Of a stretch of 64,000 nt of DNA, positions 9,665 through 17,900 are shown in pieces (within the stretch, counting starts at the first letter, position 1; the number at the start of each line of letters is the position of its first letter). The position numbers and the translations under genes are program-made. The DNA comes from an uncultured Clostridia bacterium (GTDB lineage Bacteria > Bacillota > Clostridia > TANB77 > CAG-508). The notes beneath the pieces are model-generated. The model did no database searches, was not told the origin of the DNA, and saw only the letters and a program-made list of their open reading frames with translations. The DNA lies in NCBI GenBank assembly GCA_928721915.1, contig CAKMVZ010000001.1:496001-560000 (forward strand). Reading direction: 5' to 3'.

Positions 9665-10879
9665 ATGAGTAATACTAGTGATGCTTTGACAAAGTCAATG
9701 GAGGAACAGAAATTAATGATTGCACCGGAAACTAAGGCAGATGAAGTAGTGCCACTTAATATTGATATTGCTTTTTATGCTTTAACTCCTGAAAGTCAGC
9801 AGCAGGTAAAAGAATTAGCAGACTCAATTGATGTTCTGCGGACAGAAAATGTAATGGCTTATGGTTCAGAAGTTTTGAAAAAGACTTTTGAGCAGTGTGG
9901 TAAGTTTTTAGAGTCAGAAAAAGGCTCTGAAGCTGACCAGGAAGTAATAAAAAGAGTTGTCGAACTAACCAAAAAGGCATCTGAAAGTTATGATGACTTT
10001 GAGATGGTTTTAGAAGAACCAAACTTTTTTGAAAAGCTTTTTCTTTCTATCAGCGGTAAAAAGAAAGAGCATGCAAAAAAAGTTCAAACTCGTGCTGTAA
10101 CCAATTATAAACTTTTAGCGGAGCTTAGTGCTTCGTGCGAGTCGTGGCTTGAGATTCTTAAAAATGCCATGGGTGATATCACTTTTTCTGAAATAAGTGA
10201 CTCTAGCAATTTGGATTTGCTTGAAAAGTACATCATTGCTGGAGAAATGGCAAAGAAAAGAGTTGAAGCTGAACTTTCTAAGGCTCATGAAGAAGCTGAT
10301 TCAACAGGTTTAAGAGTTCAGGCACAAAAATATGATGACTTAAAAGAGGGTTATGATATTTTTACGCTCAGATTAAATAACTTGGAGAAATCAAGAGTTA
10401 TGTATTATTTAAGCATAGCTCAGCTTTCTTTGATAAAAAGGAGCAATAGAAATGTTCAGATTGCGGTTCACACGCAGTCCGAAAACTGTATGTCTTTGAT
10501 TGCGCAGCAATTAAGAAATGCGGTTCTAAATGCTAAAAATCAGGAGGTAATTGAAGGGCAGAAAGCATTGTCAAGGCTTTCTGATGAGCTTATCAAAGAT
10601 GTTTCTAAATCTGTTGGCATTACAGCTGACGAGGCAGAAAAACTTTTGTATTATGGAAGCTATAATGCAGAAGCTGCTAAAGAAGCTGTTAAAATGGTTA
10701 TTTCTAGCTGTGAAAGTATTAAACATGTAGCAGAAGAAATGCTGCCAAAGATGAAGGCAGATGTTACTGAATTAAATTCGTTGATATCAGAGCTTAAACC
10801 CTATATTGACGAATCAGCAAAACCTCAAGAAAATTCACCAGCTCCAACAAATAGCGGATCTGGAAGTTTAAAGTTTTAA
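9665..10879 (+). CDS. TelA-like toxic anion resistance family protein
   Basis: A 404-residue helical protein resembling the TelA family, which accompanies Ter stress systems and tellurite/toxic anion resistance. Recognisable parts are QVKELADSIDVLRTENVMAYG at the N-terminus, FFEKLFLSISGKKKE with the helix after it, and the long LRLNNLEKSRVMYYLSIAQ helix followed by NRNVQIAVHTQSENC, corresponding to the family region before the IPLW-type motif. Assignment rests on overall pattern, not a catalytic motif. Codon use (CGG, CGT, CTG, GCG) differs from the flanking genes, and Arg CGG at 9839-9841 is read in frame. It has its own promoter and begins the 10 kb island. Confidence 0.65.
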   Translation: MSNTSDALTKSMEEQKLMIAPETKADEVVPLNIDIAFYALTPESQQQVKELADSIDVLRTENVMAYGSEVLKKTFEQCGKFLESEKGSEADQEVIKRVVELTKKASESYDDFEMVLEEPNFFEKLFLSISGKKKEHAKKVQTRAVTNYKLLAELSASCESWLEILKNAMGDITFSEISDSSNLDLLEKYIIAGEMAKKRVEAELSKAHEEADSTGLRVQAQKYDDLKEGYDIFTLRLNNLEKSRVMYYLSIAQLSLIKRSNRNVQIAVHTQSENCMSLIAQQLRNAVLNAKNQEVIEGQKALSRLSDELIKDVSKSVGITADEAEKLLYYGSYNAEAAKEAVKMVISSCESIKHVAEEMLPKMKADVTELNSLISELKPYIDESAKPQENSPAPTNSGSGSLKF

Positions 10880-10891
10880 GTTTATTTGCAA

Positions 10892-10934
10892 AAGGCTTAA
10901 GAAATGTTAAAAATTACGTTTCTTAGGCTTTTTT
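10892..10934 (+). terminator. Terminator after TelA-like gene
   Basis: AAGGCTTAAGAAA and TTTCTTAGGCTTT pair over 13 positions with two G-U pairs, followed by T residues. Confidence 0.65.
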
Positions 10935-10937
10935 GCG

Positions 10938-10966
10938 TTGACTTTACATAAAATAGATGATATAAT
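10938..10966 (+). promoter_or_regulatory. Promoter of the PP2C-vWA-kinase operon
   Basis: TTGACT (10938-10943), 17-base spacer, TATAAT (10961-10966). The five following genes show no other clear promoter. Confidence 0.8.
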
Positions 10967-11011
10967 TTTATCGTTTACTACAAATAATTTTATATGAAGA
11001 AAGGAGAAATT

Positions 11012-11893
11012 ATGCTAATTAATTCTCAAGGTTTTGAACATTATTTGCAACAAATTAACAATCAAGACTTTGCCTTTGAGACTTCACGGATGCTGTTAGT
11101 CCTTGATGGATGCAGTGGTGCGAAGTACTCTGAGGTCGGAACCAGACTGTTTACACAGCTTTTTTCAAGAAAGGAGGAAAACGATAGCGTAGAGAATTTT
11201 GAAAAAAATGTAAAAGAGGTTTTTGATGAAATTATCGAGATGTTTCGGAAATTTTATCCTACCCAAGAAGAGTTAGAAAATGATTTTATCATGGAAAACT
11301 TACTTTTCACAATAATTGCTTGCTTTGAGTGTGAAAATGAATTTATTGTGAAGATGTTTGGAGATGGCTACATAATAACTCAAAATATTAAGGACAATTT
11401 AAGCTTTATGAAATTTTCTTATGGAAAATGTCCTCCATATTTTGGTTATAAGTATTGCTACTCTCTTACTCCAAATGTTTTTAAAGATTATGAGTTCAAG
11501 ACTTTTAAGTTTGATAAAAAAGATTTTAAAAATGTTGGAATCGCGTCTGATGGTATATTTCCTATTGTTAGGAAAAAAGCTACAGGATTTGATACTGATA
11601 TTATTAAAACAAATAATATTGGACTTAAAATGTCAATGAAGATGCAGGGAAGACAATTTGCCGATGATGTAACTATTGCACTTTTTGAAAGAGAGGAACA
11701 AGGCTTTGTAAATTCAAAAGTTGGAATATTAGGAGAGCTTAGAGTTGATACTAGCCTTGAGAATATTCTGTTTGAAAAAAAGCCAAGCGTAATTCCAGAT
11801 GTTTCAAAAAGTGAAAAAGTTGTAACTGAAGTAAATATTGAAGTAGCTGAAGCAGGAGGAGAAAATGAAGAAAAGAAAGAAAAGAATATTTGA
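11012..11893 (+). CDS. PP2C-type serine/threonine protein phosphatase
   Basis: A 293-residue metal-dependent phosphatase, expected to reverse the kinase encoded by the last gene of this operon. Metal-binding landmarks of the PP2C fold are visible: LVLDGCSGAKYSEVGTRLF near residue 30, KMFGDGYIIT, NVGIASDGIFPIV and QFADDVTIALFERE. The C-terminal 60 residues form an acidic tail outside the domain. Start ATG 11012 has AAAGGAG at 10999-11005; reading from 10994 would include the binding site. Arginine CGG occurs at 11087 and 11246 in an uninterrupted frame, unlike native genes. It overlaps the next gene by 29 bases, an operon arrangement matching the TerY-P triad (vWA, PP2C, kinase). Confidence 0.8.
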   Translation: MLINSQGFEHYLQQINNQDFAFETSRMLLVLDGCSGAKYSEVGTRLFTQLFSRKEENDSVENFEKNVKEVFDEIIEMFRKFYPTQEELENDFIMENLLFTIIACFECENEFIVKMFGDGYIITQNIKDNLSFMKFSYGKCPPYFGYKYCYSLTPNVFKDYEFKTFKFDKKDFKNVGIASDGIFPIVRKKATGFDTDIIKTNNIGLKMSMKMQGRQFADDVTIALFEREEQGFVNSKVGILGELRVDTSLENILFEKKPSVIPDVSKSEKVVTEVNIEVAEAGGENEEKKEKNI

Positions 11894-12620
11894 CTTTTTT
11901 AAAAGAGAGTCTCCAAAGGATGAATATGTGAAAAAAGAAAACATACCTTCTATTTATGAACAATGGGGAGAACCGCAGCAAGAAACAAATTTAAACTCAG
12001 AACCGAATACAGTAAACCAAAAGCTTGATGAATCACAAAAAGAAAAATCAAAAATTATTGTGAAATCACCGGAAGAAATTAAATATACTCCAAAAAAGGT
12101 ATATTATAAAAAAACTGTAGATAAAAAACTTACAATTATTCTTCTGGAAAATACTAAAAGAGCAGTTTTATTTAAAGATATTATCCTTAAAATAATTCAA
12201 AAGCTTGAAAGAAATGATTATATTTGCATTATTAATTATGGAAGTATGATTAATGCAAATAAAGTAATTATGGTAAAAGATTTTCGCGATGAGAATTTGT
12301 TTAAGTTAAGTGATTTGGGTGATAAGTGCTGTTTATATGATTCATTTAAGGTTTTAATTGAAGCAATTAAAATTGCTAGATATAAGATTTTAGATGAGAT
12401 TATTGAAAGACACTCAATTAAGTATATTGATGTAATTGGGATTGGTTCTGGATTTGATATTGGCTCTACAATTACAAAAAGTGAGGCAGTAACTTTATTT
12501 GATAAAGTTATAAATACAGAAAATGTTGAGACAAAATATTTTTGTTTCTCAGAAGAAGGATTTATAAATGTTGCTGCTTTAGGCTTTAGATCTATAGGAG
12601 CTTTTCCAAAGAGAGAGTAA
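11865..12620 (+). CDS. Degenerate vWA-like protein of the phosphatase-kinase operon
   Basis: A 251-residue protein with a basic N-terminus (MKKRKKRIFDFFKRE), a charged disordered stretch to about residue 75, and a domain with the beta-strand/helix rhythm of von Willebrand A folds: KKLTIILLENTKRAVLFKDI, YICIINYGSM, CCLYDSFKVLIEAI, YIDVIGIGSGFDIGS, TKYFCFSEEGF. The first strand lacks the DxSxS metal site, so any vWA assignment is to a non-metal-binding version and is inferred from pattern alone. It overlaps the phosphatase gene and is followed 14 bases later by the helical protein. Confidence 0.5.
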   Translation: MKKRKKRIFDFFKRESPKDEYVKKENIPSIYEQWGEPQQETNLNSEPNTVNQKLDESQKEKSKIIVKSPEEIKYTPKKVYYKKTVDKKLTIILLENTKRAVLFKDIILKIIQKLERNDYICIINYGSMINANKVIMVKDFRDENLFKLSDLGDKCCLYDSFKVLIEAIKIARYKILDEIIERHSIKYIDVIGIGSGFDIGSTITKSEAVTLFDKVINTENVETKYFCFSEEGFINVAALGFRSIGAFPKRE

Positions 12621-12634
12621 ATGGAGGGAAGATA

Positions 12635-14122
12635 ATGCAAAATCTGATTGAAAATGTATATGCATTTTTTATTAAAATGCTTAATAACATTTTTAAAAAG
12701 AACATACCTAAGGAAGAAGATGAGGAAGAAATTCAAAGCTTAGCAGAAAATATAGATATTGAATCATTTGAACAGAAAAAGGAAAACAGCAAAGTGAAAG
12801 TTACTCAGATGATGCTTACAAGACTCTATATGCTTAAGCAAAAAATTATTATTTTCCAAAAAAGTTTTCCTGAAAAATACCAGTTTTTTGAAGGAAAAAT
12901 AGAAAAGTTAGAAGCTGATTATAATCAAAGTTTAGAAGAATTAAAAAAAGATTTAAGCTTCGAAATTGATCCTGAAAAAGATGGTGAAAAATATGCAAGA
13001 GTTATTATGATTGAAAGGGATGTTCAAACTTTCTTGGAAAAGGAAGTGAAATTCGATTATTTTATTAAAAGACTTGAGACTTTAATTGTAAAATTGAATA
13101 TCTTATATAATGTTTCAGTAATACACAATCAAAACGAAGAACGAGAAAAAGCAATACTTCAAACCAAACGGGCTATTAACGTTCAAGAAAAAATCATACA
13201 AGAGTTTAGAAATTGTGAATATTTACTGATGGATATGAGACTTAAAAATAAAATCGCCGAGTTAATATCTTATTTGGACTATCAAATTTTTAAATTAATG
13301 GTCAGAAATTCTGATATTCTTCCAAGTGAAGCTTTAAAAAATATGGCAATTTTAGTAGAATTTGAAGGATTTAACTACAAAGCTGCATTTGAAGTTTATA
13401 TAGAGGAAGAATTAACTGAAATTTACAATTCAATGGATATGATCCAAGATGAAGTTGTTTGTAAAACATTAAAAAAGGAATGCGAATCAATTATTTTTGA
13501 ACTTGCGTATTCTAAAAATGATTTGAATTGTTTGGAAAACAGCGAGTTTTGGGAAAGTATTTTTGAAATTGAATCAATGACCATTAGTATCTTAAAGGAG
13601 AGTGGTATTAATAATGCAAAAATAAAAATCATTTCCAGAGTAAATATTTCGGTATCTGAAAATGATGTTTTAATTTCACCAAAAGTAAATACTTTTTTAG
13701 CTTTAACAAATATTTTTACTAAAACAAAAGATTCAAAGATTACATTAGTTATAAAGCTACTAAAAAATATATCAGATGACATATCCTATAAGGAAATTTA
13801 TTTTTTATTGGTATTATTCGATATATTAGATATTGTTAAAACTGTACCTAATGAAATTAAGGATGATTTGGAAAAATATTTGGAAAAATATCCATATAGT
13901 GATAATGAAATGGAAAAAAAGAAAGAAAAAGTATGGCTTTTGGATGACAAAGAATATGTTTATTGCTTTTCTATTGAAGACTATGAACAAAATCTTATTA
14001 AAGAGTTAGAAAAACTGAATATGGATTTTAAAAATGTCGATAATAAGATATTTTTAAACAAGATTTATTTCAGTGGTTTAACTACTGTTATAAATAGCTT
14101 AGTAACTTATTTAAATAATTAA
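12635..14122 (+). CDS. Large helical protein of the phosphatase-kinase operon, function unknown
   Basis: A 495-residue soluble protein that I do not recognise. It begins with an amphipathic or possibly membrane-associated helix (ENVYAFFIKMLNNIFKK) and an acidic linker. Long Lys/Glu/Leu helices follow, including a likely coiled coil around residues 60-200 (LYMLKQKIIIFQKSFPEKY, REKAILQTKRAINVQEK). No catalytic motif is visible. Arginine CGG at 13169 is in frame. GGAGGG precedes the start. Its position between two vWA-type genes suggests a scaffold for the same signalling complex; that is inference from context only. Confidence 0.55.
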   Translation: MQNLIENVYAFFIKMLNNIFKKNIPKEEDEEEIQSLAENIDIESFEQKKENSKVKVTQMMLTRLYMLKQKIIIFQKSFPEKYQFFEGKIEKLEADYNQSLEELKKDLSFEIDPEKDGEKYARVIMIERDVQTFLEKEVKFDYFIKRLETLIVKLNILYNVSVIHNQNEEREKAILQTKRAINVQEKIIQEFRNCEYLLMDMRLKNKIAELISYLDYQIFKLMVRNSDILPSEALKNMAILVEFEGFNYKAAFEVYIEEELTEIYNSMDMIQDEVVCKTLKKECESIIFELAYSKNDLNCLENSEFWESIFEIESMTISILKESGINNAKIKIISRVNISVSENDVLISPKVNTFLALTNIFTKTKDSKITLVIKLLKNISDDISYKEIYFLLVLFDILDIVKTVPNEIKDDLEKYLEKYPYSDNEMEKKKEKVWLLDDKEYVYCFSIEDYEQNLIKELEKLNMDFKNVDNKIFLNKIYFSGLTTVINSLVTYLNN

Positions 14123-14142
14123 AACATTTGGAGGTGCTTTTT

Positions 14143-14841
14143 ATGTCAAACTTTTGTGATTTTTCATCAGATCGTATCAATATCTTTCTTATCCTTCTTG
14201 ATGCATCCGGTTCAATGGGTTGTGAATCAGAAAATGTAAAGGACGGAGTTCGGAGGTTTAAAAAATCATTTGAAGATTTCCACGGCTCTGGCTCAATTGC
14301 TGTAGCTATTTCAAGTTTTAACAATGATTACTATCCTGGTGAGTTTAAGAAAGTAACAGAACTTTCTTTTGACTATTATGTGGATGGGTGTACCGCTCTA
14401 TGTTATTCAATTGTAAAAGCAGCAAAGCAGCTTATGGATTATATTAAAATAGTTGCTGATGAAACTAGTACAATTCCAAGAGCAACATTTATTCTTTTAT
14501 CAGATGGAGAACCATGTCGAGATCCAGGAAACCCAAGAGATGCTAAGGCAGTGATTTCAAAGTTAAACTATGCAGGTGTTACAACTGCGTTTGTGGCTTT
14601 TGGCGGAAACATTTCAAAAGAATTTGGAAAAGAACTTGGATTTCAAGCTATAACAGATTCTAGAGATTTTATTCAGTTTATGGAACAGGATCTTTCTAGT
14701 TCTGTTAAAGAGCAGTCTCAGAGTATGAAATCTTTAGGTGAGGACTTCTTTAGTAAAGCTACTAAAGACGAGAGCTCTAAAGAATATTCTCAAACTACTG
14801 CTCAGGCACTTAATGATGATAGTTGGATTGATGAAATCTGA
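14143..14841 (+). CDS. TerY-like vWA domain protein
   Basis: A 232-residue single-domain von Willebrand A protein with an intact metal ion dependent adhesion site: ILLDASGSMG (DxSxS) near residue 20, the threonine in YVDGCTALCYSIV near residue 85, and FILLSDGEPCRD. Residues 190-232 are a Ser/Glu-rich tail ending QALNDDSWIDEI. In Ter-dependent systems TerY proteins of this type occur with a PP2C phosphatase and a kinase, exactly the partners here. ATG 14143 is chosen because GGAGGTG lies at 14130-14136. Arg CGG at 14251 is in frame. A strong hairpin separates it from the kinase gene. Confidence 0.8.
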   Translation: MSNFCDFSSDRINIFLILLDASGSMGCESENVKDGVRRFKKSFEDFHGSGSIAVAISSFNNDYYPGEFKKVTELSFDYYVDGCTALCYSIVKAAKQLMDYIKIVADETSTIPRATFILLSDGEPCRDPGNPRDAKAVISKLNYAGVTTAFVAFGGNISKEFGKELGFQAITDSRDFIQFMEQDLSSSVKEQSQSMKSLGEDFFSKATKDESSKEYSQTTAQALNDDSWIDEI

Positions 14842-14856
14842 TTATTTATATTAAAT

Positions 14857-14890
14857 CCTTAGGAAGGAATAGTATTTTTCCTTCCTAAGG
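14857..14890 (+). other. Intra-operon hairpin before the kinase gene
   Basis: CCTTAGGAAGGAA and TTCCTTCCTAAGG form a perfect 13 bp stem. No T run follows, so a processing or attenuation element is more likely than a terminator. Confidence 0.7.
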
Positions 14891-14910
14891 AGAAAATAGG
14901 AGAAGAGTTT

Positions 14911-17900
14911 ATGTTTGGAAGATTATTTGCAAAACTATATTGTAAACTCAAAATAAAAGTTGAAGAAAACTTTATAGTAAATGATTGCGAAGAGGTACAT
15001 ATAATTGAACCAAATAAAATATTTGTAATAGTTAAAGACAGGATGATTGGAGAACGGATTTACAATATAATAAACTTTTTAGAAGAAACAAATAAAGAAA
15101 TATGTTTGGACTATCGTTATAAAACTAAAAGGTTTAGAATTGTAAATTATTTTTCTAATTATAATAATGTTATTGCAGCTTATGAAGTATCATTTTCTTC
15201 AGGACTTGGAATAGTGGATTTAAGAAATATAAATCCTAGAATAGTTATTAGTGTTGCAAGTGAAATGGGATATAATGAATACTTTTTAGATAAGTTGTGG
15301 TTTCAATGTAAAAGAGATTATGGAATTTCGGAACTTTTATCTTTATTTTCTAAAGATGGAAATAAAGATGAAACATCTGGAATGTTAGTGAAATATTGCC
15401 ACTTTTACTTATCTGGAGCTGAAGAAGATAATTTTGATGAGTTCTATTCTGAGCTCGACAAAAAAGTCTTTTTTGAGAAAACTGATGTACCTTATGGATT
15501 TTACATTTTACGCATGTGTTACAAATATTACCTTACAGGAAAAGTTTCTGATATTTTAAAAACTTTAGAACTTGAGGAAGAAAACTATAAGTTAAAATAT
15601 GATGATGATTATATCATTGTAAAAAATGATGGTTGGAAAGATTTAGTAGCAGATGCAGAAGATGAAGATTTTTTAAAGTATGGAAGTATAAAAATCTTTA
15701 AAAATTTGTCAAAGGATGCTAAGACTTTTCTTTCGCAGCATTATGATTTTTATGCTAGAAAGTGTTTAAAAGAAAAGTTGGTTTTTGACTTGGATGAAAA
15801 TTTAGTAGGTTGTCAATTGTTAAATGATAATAATGATTCATTCGTGGATACTTTAAAAATATGTGAGCAAGATGAAATAATTGTACTTACAAAAAGTTTA
15901 ATAGATTTTATAAAGTATTTAGTGTATCCAGATAAATTTTATTATCCCACTTTTTTTAAGGAGGATGAATATGAAGTAGAGCTTGACAAAATTATTCAAC
16001 TTGATTCTTATAATGAATTTGCTTTTAAGAGTTTTGAAAAGGTAATTCTATTTTTAAAGACTGATATTGAATTAATTCATATACAAGTTGTAAAGATATT
16101 TTTTAAAATGCTTAAAAGCTATTTTGACTTATCATATGGTGAATTTAAAAGTCAAGAGGAACTAAAAGAAAGAGAGGAAGTTAGATATTTAACTCCAGAA
16201 ATATTAAAAGGTTTCATTAAGTTTTATTTTGGTGAAGAAGCAGATTGGACTAAATTGTATGAAACTCTAAGTATATCTTTATATTATAATCATAATTTAA
16301 TAGAAAATGATAAACAACATATTTATTATGACAACCGATTTGCTTTTGATCCATTTGAAACTAAAATAAATTTTGATTATGAGATTAAACAAAAATATGG
16401 AGTTAAATTAGTTCCTGAGATTAACAAAGTTTTACCAGATGGAAGAAATTTAGTAATTTTTAAAGAGCCAAAATCTTTAATTGATTTAGAAAAAATAATT
16501 TCTAGGAGAAAGGAAGAAATTGCTGAAAATATTGGCTCTATAACTTCTATACAAAATGAATATTTAAAGCTTATAGATGTTGATGAACTTATAATTTCTA
16601 CTGAAGTAGATAGTAACTCAATGTATTTTTGCATAGGGTGCATAACTCCTCCAAATGTAGGAAAGGTTTTAAACAAAAAAGTTCTGTTAGGCTTAAATAA
16701 TAAACAGCTGATGTTTGCATTTGCATACTTTTTTTCAAATTTTTCAACACATACATTTTATTTTAAAAATGTGCGTTTGGATGAAAATATGGTATTTTAT
16801 GTTAATATATTAGCTAAAGGTTTTAAGCTTAAAGAAACATCTTGTAGAAATACCAAGGAATATTTAAAGGAGTTGGTAAATTATTTAATATCAATAGGAT
16901 ATAATCCTAATGCCTTTTTGGAACTAAAAAGTTTAAAAACATATAATCATTCTAAACTTGTGAATTTAGCTAATAATCTTAAAAAGTATTGTAATGAACA
17001 TAATATTTATTATTCTGGTGAAAATTGTCCTGCTTGTTTAAAAACAAAATATTTTTTACAACAGGATTTAACAAGTAGAGAAGATTTTTGGCAGAAAAAT
17101 GCAGTTTTTGAAGATGAAATTGCAATACATTATACTATTAATAGTGAATATAATCTTAAAGCCTATAAGAAAGAAACTTGTGATTTGCCTAAAATGAAGA
17201 AAATACTTGAAGGCATTGTAATAAGTTTTGAAGAAAACAATTTTGAAAGAGATAATTTTATTCAAGATTGCTTTATACCTGAAAAATTGGCTTATAATAG
17301 TAATAATGAATTTATAGGTTATATTTACAAAAAAGTTACTTTTGCAAGTAATCAGGAAGATCCGGAAGCATGTATTGATTTAACGGATTTAGAAAGAATG
17401 ACAAATCTTCATAGGATAAAAGCTTTGATAAGGCTTTTAAAACAAGTTGAGCTACTAATTAACAATGGTTATACTTTTAGCAATAATCCATTTGGACATG
17501 TATTTTTAAGTAAAACTCATAAAAGACAAGTACAAATAGTAAACATTGAATTTCTGCAATATGTTGGATATAAAAGTGAAACCAAAAAGTGGACTTGTGG
17601 TTATGTTTTGGACGTTATTGCTTTAGATGAAAATATTAATTTTAAAAAATTTAGTAGTAATGTTAAGAATACATCCATTGTTTCAATTTTGGATTATTAC
17701 ATATCCAAGAAAAATTCTTTAAAATTTCTTTGTAATCAGCTTGAAGATTTATCTGAAAGCTTAACAAAGTATTGTACAATTCATAAATTCTTTTATGATA
17801 AATCATACTTATTCTGCCCAAAATGTTTGAACTTAGATGATATTAAAAATATGCATGTTAATCAAACCAGTAAAGACAAAGTAATATCATTAAAACAAAT

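Noticed and set aside
9756..10022. Open frames opposite or inside larger genes (for example on the minus strand inside the TelA-like gene, the kinase or ribosomal genes)
   Set aside because: No ribosome binding sites, low-complexity Leu/Phe-rich products and full overlap with well supported genes.
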